Assembly (NCBI GenBank): GCA_041394705.1
Contig: JAWKHS010000011.1
Location: 161,304-225,303, forward strand
Source of the DNA: Vicinamibacterales bacterium
Lineage (GTDB): Bacteria > Acidobacteriota > Vicinamibacteria > Vicinamibacterales > UBA2999
Reading direction: 5' to 3'
Length of the DNA: 64,000 nucleotides
The translations under genes were made by a program, and so were the position numbers. Within the stretch, counting starts at the first letter, position 1. The number at the start of each line of letters is the position of its first letter. The notes under the pieces were generated by a model. That model did not search any database, had not been told where the DNA came from, and worked only from the letters and a program-made list of their open reading frames with translations. Positions 1 to 8,503 of the stretch are shown here, in pieces.

Positions 1-372
1 ACCTCGCCCACCACGACCGACACCACCACGACCACCACGGTCGCCGACCCCGCGGTGTCGGAGAACTTCAGCGGCACCCTGCCGGTGGGCGGCTACCGGT
101 TCTACTCGTTCGACGTGCCGACCAACGGGACGGTCACGGCCACCCTGAACGCCGTCGGCGGCGGGCCGGTGCCCACCACGGTGTGGGTCGGCCTCGGCGT
201 CGGCGTGCCGGATGGCACCGACTGCCCGACCGACCTGTCGCTGAACACGCAGTCCGGCGAGGGCCCGCACATCAGCACGACGCTGGCCCCGGGCACCCAC
301 TGCGTGCGCGTCTACGACATCGGCAACCTGGCGAGCCCGGCCCCGTTCGCCGTCACCATCGGCCACCCGTGA
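1..372 (+). CDS. Small secreted lipoprotein paralog, 5' end missing
   Basis: The reading frame is open from the first base, so the start lies outside the window. It begins in a Thr-rich linker, followed by a domain of about 100 residues with FYSFDVP, GLGVGVPDGTDC and THCVRVYD motifs. The two downstream proteins carry the same motifs in the same order, and both have an N-terminal lipoprotein signal just before the linker. The missing start of this gene therefore probably encodes one too. Two Cys (GTDC and HCV) are conserved in all three and may form a disulfide. The stop TGA overlaps the next gene's GTG start. The fold and function are not recognised. A GTG at 55 could be called as a start but falls after the linker and is unlikely. 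Confidence 0.7.
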   Translation, partial: TSPTTTDTTTTTTVADPAVSENFSGTLPVGGYRFYSFDVPTNGTVTATLNAVGGGPVPTTVWVGLGVGVPDGTDCPTDLSLNTQSGEGPHISTTLAPGTHCVRVYDIGNLASPAPFAVTIGHP

Positions 373-812
373 CCCGCCTGGTGGTAGCGGTCGGCCTCAC
401 GACCCTGGCGGCGCTGGCGACGGCCTGCGGCAACGACACCCCGACGCCCACGTCGCCGAGCATTCCCGACAGCCTCGTCTCGGGCACGTCGCGCCTGTTC
501 ACGGGCACGGTCGGGGCGCAGGGGTCGTCGTTCTACTCCTTCACGATCCCGCAGGACTCGGGGGTGTTCGTCACCCTGGCCAGCGTGACGGCCGAGAACG
601 GCCGCGACGCGCTGGCGACGCCGCTGCAGCTCGGGTTCGGCGTGCCGCGGGGCACCGGGTGCGCCGCCACGACGACGGTCACGGTGGCGGCCGGCCTCAC
701 GCCGCAGCTGCGCGAGTACACGACCCAGGGCGTGCACTGCGTGTCGGTCTCGGACGCCAGCACGCTCACGGCGCCGGTCCGGTTCGCCATTCGCATCGGG
801 TACTTCCAGTGA
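369..812 (+). CDS. Small lipoprotein, second of three tandem paralogs
   Basis: This 147-residue exported protein starts at a GTG that shares four bases (GTGA) with the stop of the previous gene, which indicates translational coupling. Residues 1-20 are a hydrophobic signal ending in a lipobox-like LATAC, then GNDTP, so the mature protein is probably lipid-anchored. The rest matches the flanking paralogs: FYSFTIP, GFGVPRGTGC, HCVSVSD and a final beta-rich stretch. A long in-frame extension upstream has no signal peptide and overlaps the previous gene, so I reject that start. No enzymatic motif is visible. A surface-binding or structural role is only a guess. Confidence 0.75.
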   Translation: MTRLVVAVGLTTLAALATACGNDTPTPTSPSIPDSLVSGTSRLFTGTVGAQGSSFYSFTIPQDSGVFVTLASVTAENGRDALATPLQLGFGVPRGTGCAATTTVTVAAGLTPQLREYTTQGVHCVSVSDASTLTAPVRFAIRIGYFQ

Positions 813-1234
813 GATCGCGCGCAGTGCTCGTCTCGTGCGCCGCCGCGGCGCTGCTCGCCGCCGGGTGCGGCAACGACACCCCGACGTCGGCCACCACCAC
901 GACCACCTCGCCCATCACCACGCCGGTGACGGTGTCGTTCCCCGGGTCCGTCGGCCCCGGCGGGTCCGTCTCGCGCTCCTTCGTGCCCCAGATCACGGGC
1001 CCCGCCAAGGCCGTGGTCAGCGACATCTCGCCGCCGACGGCGCTCTCGGTCGCGCTGGGCATCCCGCGCGCCGACGGCTCGGGGTGCCTCCCGGCCATCT
1101 CGTCCACCTCGGGCAACCTGCAGTCGGTCGAGGTGAGCTCGGCCGTGGGGCTCGGCTCGTTCTGCGTGATGGTGTACGCCCCGGCAAGCTCGGCCGACGC
1201 GGTGGGCTTCACCGTGACGTTGACGTACCCTTGA
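809..1234 (+). CDS. Small lipoprotein, third of three tandem paralogs
   Basis: This 141-residue protein again starts with GTG inside a GTGA overlap with the preceding stop. The signal sequence ends LLAAGC followed by GNDTPTS, a better lipobox than in the preceding copy. A Thr-rich linker (TTTTTS) leads into the same domain, with GIPRADGSGC and FCVMVY motifs and the conserved Cys pair. It is the most diverged copy, having RSFVPQ where the others have YSF. The array ends here, 58 bp before the VWFA gene, whose own ribosome-binding site suggests independent initiation. Function is unknown. Confidence 0.75.
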   Translation: MRSRAVLVSCAAAALLAAGCGNDTPTSATTTTTSPITTPVTVSFPGSVGPGGSVSRSFVPQITGPAKAVVSDISPPTALSVALGIPRADGSGCLPAISSTSGNLQSVEVSSAVGLGSFCVMVYAPASSADAVGFTVTLTYP

Positions 1235-1292
1235 GATCGGACCGGGCACGCGCCGCCTGGTCCTGCCGTCATCGTCCCGGAGGCTCGCCGAC

Positions 1293-2195
1293 ATGACTCG
1301 CTCCCTCCCGATCGCGGTCGCCCTCGTGGCCTCGTCGCTCCTGGCCGTCAGCGCGCAGCCGACGTTCCGGTCGTCGGTCCGCACCGTCCCCGTCTACGCC
1401 ACGGCCACCGACGCCACCGGCCGCCTCGTGCCCGACCTCACGCAGGACGACTTCGAGATCCTGGACAACGGCCGGCCGGTGACGATCTCGTCGTTCTCGA
1501 ACGACCCGCAGCCGTTCACGGCGGTCGTCATGCTCGACACGAGCGCGAGCATGACCGAGCACCTGAAGCTGCTGAACCAGGCCTCGGAGCAGTTCCTGAT
1601 CCGGATGCTGCCCGTGGACAAGGCGCAGGTGGGGGCCTTCAACGACAAGCTGCAGTTGTCGGGGACCTTCACGAGCGATCGCGACGAGCTCATCGCGGCG
1701 CTCGACGACCTGCAGTTCGGCAACGCCACGCGCCTGTGGGACGCGCTGGCGTTCAGCATGGACGCCTTCAAGGACGTCGAGGGCCGGCGCGTCATCCTGC
1801 TCTTCACCGACGGCGACGACACCGCCAGCCGCGTCCGCTTCGGCGACGTCATGGCGAGGGCCCGCGACGAGGAAGTGATGGTGTACGGCGTCGGCCTGTC
1901 GGTGGACTTCTTCAACGGCGCGCGGCGGATCCGCTCGCGGCCCGATCGCAACCTGCGGCGCATCGCCGAGGAGACGGGCGGCGGCTACTTCGAGCTGCAG
2001 AAGACGGACCTGATGGCGTCCACCTTCACGCGCGTGGCGCAGGAACTCCGGAGCCAGTACCTGCTGGCCTTCGCGCCGGAGGCGCTGGACGGCAAACCGC
2101 ACAAGCTCGACGTGCGCGTCAAGCGGCCCGGCGTCACCGTGCGCGCCAGGCGCAGCTACCTGGCCACGGGCGACCAGCCGAGCGCCGCGCGCTGA
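1293..2195 (+). CDS. VWFA-related domain protein (acidobacterial type)
   Basis: This 300-residue exported protein has a signal peptide (about residues 1-22, ending SAQ) and an N-terminal segment with the LTQDDFEILDNG motif that precedes the von Willebrand A domain in this acidobacterial family (TIGR03436-like). The VWA domain starts near residue 76. DTSAS at 82-86 is a complete metal-ion-dependent adhesion site, and FTDGDD supplies a later acidic loop. The C-terminus (RSQYLLAFAPE) matches the end of the same family. GGAG lies about 10 bases before the ATG. The family is extracytoplasmic and of unknown ligand. A convergent hairpin follows the stop. Confidence 0.85.
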   Translation: MTRSLPIAVALVASSLLAVSAQPTFRSSVRTVPVYATATDATGRLVPDLTQDDFEILDNGRPVTISSFSNDPQPFTAVVMLDTSASMTEHLKLLNQASEQFLIRMLPVDKAQVGAFNDKLQLSGTFTSDRDELIAALDDLQFGNATRLWDALAFSMDAFKDVEGRRVILLFTDGDDTASRVRFGDVMARARDEEVMVYGVGLSVDFFNGARRIRSRPDRNLRRIAEETGGGYFELQKTDLMASTFTRVAQELRSQYLLAFAPEALDGKPHKLDVRVKRPGVTVRARRSYLATGDQPSAAR

Positions 2196-2207
2196 GCCGT
2201 ACGCACG

Positions 2208-2246
2208 AACGCCTGGCCGCGACCGTCTCGGTCGGCGCCAGGCGTT
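2208..2246. terminator. Hairpin between convergent genes, possible bidirectional terminator
   Basis: AACGCCTGGC at 2208-2217 pairs perfectly with GCCAGGCGTT at 2237-2246. A second stem, GACCG/CGGTC (2221-2225/2229-2233), sits inside the loop. It lies 12 bases after the VWFA stop and between convergent genes. There is no T-tract, as is common at high G+C, so termination is inferred. Confidence 0.5.
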
Positions 2247-2280
2247 GGGAACGAAGCCGCGCGAGCGCGGCACCCAGGGG

Positions 2281-2379
2281 TCAGACGAGCACGAGCGTCA
2301 CGATGATCGTGGCGAGCAGCAACGCCGCCACCACGGGCTCGGCCGTCCCGGAGAAGTTCCAGTCCAGCACGCGAAACAT
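2281..2379 (-). CDS. 32-residue single-span membrane protein
   Basis: An ATG with a strong Shine-Dalgarno sequence (AGGAGG, 8 bases upstream) opens a 33-codon frame. The product starts MFRVLDWNFSG, has an acidic/polar turn, then a continuous hydrophobic segment (about residues 16-32, rich in Ala, Leu, Val and Ile) running to the C-terminus. That fits a small inner-membrane protein with one transmembrane helix. It is too short for default gene callers and overlaps no other gene. It is divergent from the gamma-glutamyltransferase-like gene and convergent with the VWFA gene across the hairpin. I recognise no family. The near-consensus ribosome site is the main evidence that it is real. Confidence 0.55.
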   Translation of the reverse strand: MFRVLDWNFSGTAEPVVAALLLATIIVTLVLV

Positions 2380-2594
2380 GTTCAGGGCCTCCTGATCTCG
2401 GTGCGCCGTTCACGGCGCACTCACTGGTATGGACGGCCCCGCGCGGTGAATGTTCATCGGAATCGGCGGGCCCGGCGCGTCCATCGGCGCCCGCGGCGGG
2501 GCCCCGTCCCGCCCGGGCGTAGAATGACGGCGCCAGGAACCCTCTGGCGGACGCGGCCGTCCGGTCCGTCCACCATCCCAGGAACCGCGCCACG

Positions 2595-4256
2595 ATGACC
2601 GCACCGCCTTCCACGCCGCACGGCGACCGTCCGTGGGGCAATCCCTCCGCCTCCCGATCCCCGGCCGTCGGGCGGCGCGGCATGATCGCCACGAGCCAGT
2701 CCCTGGCCTCGGCGGCGGGCCTGGACGTACTGCAGCGCGGGGGCAACGCCGTGGACGCCGCCGTCGCAGCCGCCGCGGTCCTGGCCGTGATCGAGCCCTC
2801 CATGACGGGCATCGGCGGCGATCTGTTCGCCTTGGTGTACGACCCGGCCTCCGGGCAGGTGCACGGACTCGACGCGTGCGGGCGGGCCGCGGGCGGCGCC
2901 ACGCCGGAGGCCTTCACGGCCGGCGGCCACACGGTGATGCCGGCGGAAGGCCCCCTTGCCGTGAACGTGCCCGGCGTGGTCAGCGGATGGGCGGCGCTGC
3001 TCGAGCGCTTCGGCTCCTGGCCGCTGGACCGGCTCCTGGAGCCCGCGATCGCCCACGCGCGCGACGGCTATCCGGTGGCGGAGCTGATGGCGCACGAGTG
3101 GCAGGACGCCGTGCCGCGCCTGGCGCGGGACCGGGCCGCCGCCGCCACGTTCCTTCCCGATGGCGCGGCTCCGGAACCTGGCGCGCTGGCCTCGAACCCG
3201 CGGCTCGCGGACACGCTGGCGCGCATCGCCCGGAACGGCGCGGCCGCCTTCTACACCGGCCCGATCGCCGAGGCCATCGACCGTGACATGCGCGCGCGCG
3301 GCGGCCTCCTGACGGCGCGCGATCTGGCCGCGCACACGGCCGACTGGGTGACGCCGATCTCGACCGGCTACCGGGGCGTCGACCTGTACGAGATGCCGCC
3401 GAGCACGCAGGGCCTCGTGGCGCTGCAGATGCTGAACATCCTGGAAGGCTTCGACGTCGCGGCGATGGGCCACAACAGCGCCGACTACCTGCACGTCGTG
3501 GCCGAAGCCAAGAAGATCGCGTTCGCCGATCGCGGCGCCTACCTGGCCGACCGCGCCTTCGTCCCGGACGCCGCGCTCCGGACGCTCGTCTCGAAGGCGT
3601 ACGGCGACGCCCGGCGCGGCGAGATCGACATGCGGACGGCGAAGACGTACGCGCCCGGACTGACGGGCGGCCCCGCCGGCGCGGCCCGCGACTTCGCGGG
3701 CAACGACCGCGGCGACACCGTCTACCTGACGGCCGCCGACGCGAGCGGCCTCGTGGTGTCGTTCATCCAGTCGCTCTTCTCCAGCTTCGGCGCCGGCATC
3801 GTCGCCGGCGACACGGGCGTCGTGCTGAACAACCGCGCGTCGGGCTTCGTGCTGACGCCCGGCCATCCCAACCAGGTCGCGCCCGGCAAGCGGCCCCTCC
3901 ACACGCTCGTGCCCGCGATGCTCCTGAAGGACGGGCGGCCATGGGTGTCGTTCGGCGTGATGGGCGGCGACAACCAGGCGCAGGCCCACGCGCAGATCGT
4001 GGCGAAGCTCGTGGACTTCGGCCTGCACGTCCAGGCCGCGGGTGAGTCGCCGCGCGTGCGCCACATGGACCAGGTCCTGGCCGTGGAGCGCGGCATCCCG
4101 GCAGGCGTCCGCGCCGCCCTGGAAGCCCGCGGGCACCGGCTGCGCGATGGACGCGGCCAGATGGGCGGCTACCAGGCCATCATGATCGACGCCGCCACGG
4201 GCGTGCTCCTTGGCGGGTCCGACATGCGCAAGGACGGACTCGCCATCGGCTGCTGA
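2595..4256 (+). CDS. Gamma-glutamyltransferase family protein
   Basis: A 553-residue protein of the Ntn-hydrolase gamma-glutamyltransferase family, which self-cleaves to expose an N-terminal Thr nucleophile. Family landmarks are MIATSQSLAS, GGNAVDAAVA and GIGGDLFALVYD in the large subunit. GDTVYLTAAD contains Thr375, the predicted cleavage and catalytic residue (classically in an HTTH context). The small subunit has NNRASGF, KRPLHTLVPAM and MGGDNQAQAHAQ. There is no signal peptide, so it is probably cytoplasmic. The missing HTTH context suggests an amidohydrolase-type member, such as oxamate-amidohydrolase-like enzymes, rather than a glutathione enzyme. AGGAA lies upstream of the ATG, and a TAGAAT -10-like box sits at 2520-2525. 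The gene is convergent with the permease, 7 bp away. Confidence 0.88.
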   Translation: MTAPPSTPHGDRPWGNPSASRSPAVGRRGMIATSQSLASAAGLDVLQRGGNAVDAAVAAAAVLAVIEPSMTGIGGDLFALVYDPASGQVHGLDACGRAAGGATPEAFTAGGHTVMPAEGPLAVNVPGVVSGWAALLERFGSWPLDRLLEPAIAHARDGYPVAELMAHEWQDAVPRLARDRAAAATFLPDGAAPEPGALASNPRLADTLARIARNGAAAFYTGPIAEAIDRDMRARGGLLTARDLAAHTADWVTPISTGYRGVDLYEMPPSTQGLVALQMLNILEGFDVAAMGHNSADYLHVVAEAKKIAFADRGAYLADRAFVPDAALRTLVSKAYGDARRGEIDMRTAKTYAPGLTGGPAGAARDFAGNDRGDTVYLTAADASGLVVSFIQSLFSSFGAGIVAGDTGVVLNNRASGFVLTPGHPNQVAPGKRPLHTLVPAMLLKDGRPWVSFGVMGGDNQAQAHAQIVAKLVDFGLHVQAAGESPRVRHMDQVLAVERGIPAGVRAALEARGHRLRDGRGQMGGYQAIMIDAATGVLLGGSDMRKDGLAIGC

Positions 4257-4263
4257 ACCCGGA

Positions 4264-6702
4264 CTAGTCCTGGCGCCGCAACTGGTGCGCGAGGTCGGTG
4301 AGGCCCACGCGCCGGACGGGCACGTAGGCCGCCAGCGCGGCCAGCGCGAGGACGCCGCACGCCGCCAGCAGGAGCGGCCACGGCTCGATCGGAGCGACGC
4401 CCACGAGCACGCCGCGCAGCAGTTGTCCGAGCGCCGTCGCCAGGGCCAGGCCAGCCAGCAGTCCTGGCAGTCCGGTGGCCACCGCGCGTGCGACGACGGC
4501 CCGGCGGACGGCATCGGGGTGGGCGCCGAGCGCCACGCGCAGCACGAGCTCTCGCCGCCGCGCGGCCACCGAGTAGGCGGTCACGCCGTACACGCCGACG
4601 GCCAGCAGGGCGAGCGCCACCACGCCGAAGCCGACACTCAGCCAGCCCATGGCGCGCGTGGGCAGGAGCGCGGCCGCCCGCAGCGCGTCGTACGTCATGG
4701 CGTCCTCGACCCGCACGCGCGGATCGGGCGCGCGCAGCTCCCGCGTGAGCTGCCGCACCATCACCGCCGGATCGATCGCCGTCCGCACGTGGAAGGTCAG
4801 GCCCGAGAGATGCGGCTGTCCCGGACCGTACGGCAGGTAGAGGAACGGCATCGGCGCTTCGCCGATCGCGTAGTAGGTGCCGTCGCCCACGACGCCCACC
4901 ACTTCCGCCTGCTCGGCGCCGAGGTTCACGACGCGTCCGACGGCCTGGCCCGACGGCCAGTACGTCCGCGCCATCGTCTGGTTCACCACGGCCACGAGCG
5001 GCGCGGCGGCCCTGGCGTCGGCGTCGAGAAACAGGCGGCCGGCCACGAGCGGAATCCGCATCACCTCGAAGTAGCCCGGCCAGACCACGTTGGTCGGCAC
5101 CGACAGCACGGGATCGCCGTCCGGCGGCACGTAGCCCTCGATGGTCACGCCGCGCCGTTCGTCGTGGCCGCCGAGCGGCACCATCGCCGCGGCGGTGGCC
5201 GCCTCGACGCCGGGCAGCGCGCGGACGCGGGCCATCGCGGCGTCGTGATAGGCGAGGCTCGCCGCGTCGTCGAGGCCCAGGCCGTTCAGGTTCGCCGTCG
5301 CCACGACGAGCTGCCGGCGATCGAACCCGAGATCGAGCCGTCCGGCCGCCCACAGGCTCTGGCCCAGGAGCGCCGCCAGCGCGACCAGCGCAAGCGCGGC
5401 CGCGGACTGCGCGGAGACGAGCGCCGAGCGCAGCCATCCGCCCCGTCCCCCGACACTCGACGCGGCGCCGTCGCGCAGCGGCTGCGCGGGTTCCACCTTC
5501 GCGGCCCGGCGCGCCGGCAGCACGCCGGCCAGGCACGTCGCCAGCGCCATCAGCCCGGCGGCGGCTGCCGCCACGATCCAGTCGATGCGGATGTCCAGCG
5601 CGAAGTTCTCGAGCCCCGGCGGCAGCGGCGCGCCAAGGAGGGCGTCGCGCGCCCACACGGCCATCAGGAGCCCGAGGATGGTGGCCGCCCCCGAGGCGAC
5701 CAGGCTCTCGGCGATCCACAGCCGGGCGATGTCGCGGGTGGAGGCGCCCAGCGCCATGCGCACGGCGATCTCGGTGCCGCGCTCCCCCACCCCGGCCAGC
5801 GACGCGTTGGCCACGTTCGCGCACGCGGCCAGGAGCGCCAGCACGGCGATCGCGGCCACGAATACCAGGAGGCGATCGATGTCGCCGCCCATCGACTCGG
5901 GCAGGACCGCCGCCGGCACGACCGCGAAGGCGAGCCGGCGATCCTCGCGCGGGTATTCCTGCCGCAAGGCCGCGGCGACGCGCTCGACCTCCGCGCGCGC
6001 GGTCGCCATCGACACGCCGGGCGCGAGCCGCGCCGTGGCCTGCAGCCAGCCCCAGCCGCGCCGCTCGATGTCGAGTCCGCGCGGACGGACGACGGCGTAG
6101 GTCGTGAGCGGCACCCAGAGATCGGTGCCCAGCCCGTCATAGCTGCCGTGGAAGACGGACGGCGCGATGCCGACGACGGTGAAGGGCGCGCCGTTCAGGT
6201 GCACCACGCGCCCGATCGCCGCCGGATCGCCGCCGAGGCGCGTGCGCCACCAGCGATCGCTCACCACGGCCACCGGCGCGGCCGCGCGGTCGTCGCCGTC
6301 GCTCAGCGGGCGGCCCATCGTCACGGGCAGCCGGACCATGCGGAAGTAGGGCCCGCTCACGAGCTCGACCGCGGCCGTGATGGTGTCGTCGCCGAGGCCG
6401 TAGGAGACGACCGTCTGCTGGTGGATGGCGAGGGCGTCCAGGGATCGGGCGCGCCGCGCGAGGTCGTCGAGGTTCGGGAACGACGCCACGCCGAACGCCG
6501 TGTCCTGCTCCACCGCGAACACGCGGACGACGCGGTCCGCCTCCGGCCAGGGCAGCGGGCGAAGGAGCGCGGCGGCCAGCGCGATGAGGGTCGTCGTCCC
6601 GCCGATGCCGATGGCCAGCGTGACGACGGTGGTGGCGGCCAGGATCGGCCGGCCCGTGAGCGAACGGACGGCGTGGCGCAGGTCCCGGAGCATCAGGCGC
6701 AT
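4264..6702 (-). CDS. ABC transporter permease, acidobacterial duplicated orphan permease type
   Basis: This 812-residue membrane protein follows the FtsX/MacB plan twice. It has an N-terminal helix (about residues 19-45) after LRDLRHAVRSL, a large periplasmic MacB-like domain (about 50-270), a three-helix FtsX block, then a second periplasmic domain and a C-terminal FtsX block with ELVLRVALGAH and YVPVRRV. This duplicated layout, without an adjacent ATPase gene, matches the ADOP family (TIGR03434), which is abundant in Acidobacteriota and a good taxonomic marker. Substrate is unknown. Any ATPase partner must be encoded elsewhere. The start is the ATG of MRLMLRDLR. Confidence 0.88.
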   Translation of the reverse strand: MRLMLRDLRHAVRSLTGRPILAATTVVTLAIGIGGTTTLIALAAALLRPLPWPEADRVVRVFAVEQDTAFGVASFPNLDDLARRARSLDALAIHQQTVVSYGLGDDTITAAVELVSGPYFRMVRLPVTMGRPLSDGDDRAAAPVAVVSDRWWRTRLGGDPAAIGRVVHLNGAPFTVVGIAPSVFHGSYDGLGTDLWVPLTTYAVVRPRGLDIERRGWGWLQATARLAPGVSMATARAEVERVAAALRQEYPREDRRLAFAVVPAAVLPESMGGDIDRLLVFVAAIAVLALLAACANVANASLAGVGERGTEIAVRMALGASTRDIARLWIAESLVASGAATILGLLMAVWARDALLGAPLPPGLENFALDIRIDWIVAAAAAGLMALATCLAGVLPARRAAKVEPAQPLRDGAASSVGGRGGWLRSALVSAQSAAALALVALAALLGQSLWAAGRLDLGFDRRQLVVATANLNGLGLDDAASLAYHDAAMARVRALPGVEAATAAAMVPLGGHDERRGVTIEGYVPPDGDPVLSVPTNVVWPGYFEVMRIPLVAGRLFLDADARAAAPLVAVVNQTMARTYWPSGQAVGRVVNLGAEQAEVVGVVGDGTYYAIGEAPMPFLYLPYGPGQPHLSGLTFHVRTAIDPAVMVRQLTRELRAPDPRVRVEDAMTYDALRAAALLPTRAMGWLSVGFGVVALALLAVGVYGVTAYSVAARRRELVLRVALGAHPDAVRRAVVARAVATGLPGLLAGLALATALGQLLRGVLVGVAPIEPWPLLLAACGVLALAALAAYVPVRRVGLTDLAHQLRRQD

Positions 6703-6758
6703 GCCGCGGCGGGAGCAAACACGCGGCCAGCCGTTCCGGGGTGTGGCGCGGTCCGGGC

Positions 6759-6774
6759 GCCGCGAAATCGCGGC
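6759..6774. terminator. Short perfect hairpin between two minus-strand genes
   Basis: GCCGCG (6759-6764) and CGCGGC (6769-6774) pair around an AAAT loop, in the 133-bp gap between the FN3 protein gene and the permease gene. It could terminate the upstream transcript. No T-tract follows. Confidence 0.3.
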
Positions 6775-6835
6775 TCCCCCCTGGGCAGGTGTGCGCGTGC
6801 GGGACGGGGCCGTCCGCGAACGCGACGCGGCCCGG

Positions 6836-8380
6836 CTAGTGCACGACGACCGTGACCTCGTTCGATGGGGGGCCGACCAGTCCGCACGCGCTCCGGCCGC
6901 GCACCCGCGCGTAGTAGGTCCCGGGGCCCACCTGGCCGCCGATGGCGCGCGCCCCGCCCACGTCGAGGTTGGCGAGGTTCGAGGCGCCGGGCGCGGTGCC
7001 GGCTTCCACGAGGTACGACGCCGCGTTGGCCGACGGCCCCCACTGCAGCGACACCATGCGCCCCGAGACGCCGGCCATGAGCGTGCCCGGCGCCGCGGGC
7101 ACGGCGCAGCCCGACGGCACGTCCACCACCACTTCGTTCGACGACGACCCGATGCCGCAGGCGGCCGCGGTCCTGACGCGCACGTAGTAGCGTCCGGCCG
7201 CCACGCGGCCGCCGAGCGACGTGCCGGGCGCCGGCACCGGGACCGAGGCGAGGTTCGAGAGGCCGGGCGCGGTCCCGGCGTCCAGGTAGTGGCCGAGCCA
7301 GCTTCCGGCGGGCGGCGTCCAGCCGAGCTGCACGTCGTAGCCGTTCACGGTCGCCCACAGGTTGGAGGGCGTGCCGGGATTGCAGGGCGTCGTCGTGCCG
7401 CGCCAGCCGAGCTGCACCACCTCGAAGTCGCTGGCCGACAGGCCGCGGAAGGCCGGGTTGAGGACGTCGTTGTCCCAGCGCGGGTCGAAGGCGCCGCTGA
7501 TGTACATGTCCGACCCGTTGTCGGCCACGATGAGGCCGTACCGCTTCATGGCGCGGAAGATCTTCTGCATCTCCGGCGGGAAGCCGGAGATGTCCTTCGA
7601 AGCCTTCAGGCGGAGCCGCGCACCCATCGGCGGCGCCGCGGGGTTGCTGCCGGCCTTGTGGGAGGCGGGCCACACGTAATAGGTGTTGCTGGCGCGCACG
7701 GTGACCCGGAACGCGTGCGTGATCTCCCCGGGGCCGTACACCTCGTCGTAGCGCACGAGCCCGGGCAGGATGGCCAGGCCCGCGGCGTCAGCCGACGTCC
7801 AGCCGTCCGGGCGCCGCTGGTTGGTCTGCAGGTCGAACGCCGCGCCCGATCCGGCCGTCCACTTCGTGCCGTCCCAGCCGAGGTCGTAGAGCTCGTAGAG
7901 CTTCTTGTTGTCCTTGTCGACGATCAGCATGTGGCGATCGCCGCCCGGCGACTGGTTGCCCGCGGGGCCGCCCTCGATCCAGTACGGCTGCGTGATGGCC
8001 TGATCGGGGATCGGATAGAACGGCACGCCGACGCCGTCGCTCTCGTCGTCGTAGTAGAACTGCACCTGCCGCTTGGGCTGATCGCCGGCCACCACGACGT
8101 ACGGGAACCCGTAGATGTCGGTCCCGCCGGCATAGCCGCCGAAGTCCGGATGGAGCCGGCGCGTGCCCCCGTTGTTGATGAAGCCGATGAGGGCGGACGA
8201 CTCGGCCGCCACCGGCGCCTGGCTGACGTCCTGGTTCCACCAGTTGTCCACCGGGAAGAGCGGCGGCAGCGCGCCGCCGATGGTGGCGGGCGACGATTGC
8301 GCCCCGACCCCCTGGGCGGCGGCGAACACGGTGAGGGCCAGGAGCCCGGAGCGGATGACGCGCATGGCGCCTCGAGTCAT
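6836..8380 (-). CDS. Secreted protein with two C-terminal fibronectin-III-like repeats
   Basis: A 514-residue exported protein with a signal peptide (about residues 1-27, cleavage after GAQ). Residues 30-340 form one domain with FPVDNWWNQDVS, HPDFGG, PYWIEGGPAG, DRHMLIVDK and LGWDGTKW. The rest are two repeats of about 85 residues, each with W/LQWGPS...YLVEAGTAPGxSNLA and YYVRVR motifs, which read as FN3-like modules. AGGGAG lies 7 bases before the first ATG and decides the start over the internal Met6. The N-terminal domain resembles hypothetical secreted proteins of soil bacteria, and I assign no activity. FN3 modules usually mediate binding or spacing in extracellular proteins. Confidence 0.7.
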   Translation of the reverse strand: MTRGAMRVIRSGLLALTVFAAAQGVGAQSSPATIGGALPPLFPVDNWWNQDVSQAPVAAESSALIGFINNGGTRRLHPDFGGYAGGTDIYGFPYVVVAGDQPKRQVQFYYDDESDGVGVPFYPIPDQAITQPYWIEGGPAGNQSPGGDRHMLIVDKDNKKLYELYDLGWDGTKWTAGSGAAFDLQTNQRRPDGWTSADAAGLAILPGLVRYDEVYGPGEITHAFRVTVRASNTYYVWPASHKAGSNPAAPPMGARLRLKASKDISGFPPEMQKIFRAMKRYGLIVADNGSDMYISGAFDPRWDNDVLNPAFRGLSASDFEVVQLGWRGTTTPCNPGTPSNLWATVNGYDVQLGWTPPAGSWLGHYLDAGTAPGLSNLASVPVPAPGTSLGGRVAAGRYYVRVRTAAACGIGSSSNEVVVDVPSGCAVPAAPGTLMAGVSGRMVSLQWGPSANAASYLVEAGTAPGASNLANLDVGGARAIGGQVGPGTYYARVRGRSACGLVGPPSNEVTVVVH

Positions 8381-8503
8381 CGCAAACTCCCTGCCGGGCC
8401 AGCGCGGGCTCGCAACCCGGGGTTTTCTTCGGGAATTTACGCGCCCATCGAGCGCCGCCCGCGCGGCGGCCGACCGATTTGGGACCGGCTGTCGCGAATC
8501 GTG

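Noticed and set aside
2454..4514. A 686-codon minus-strand frame over the gamma-glutamyltransferase-like gene
   Set aside because: The plus strand carries the family motifs and a plausible start. The minus frame has none.
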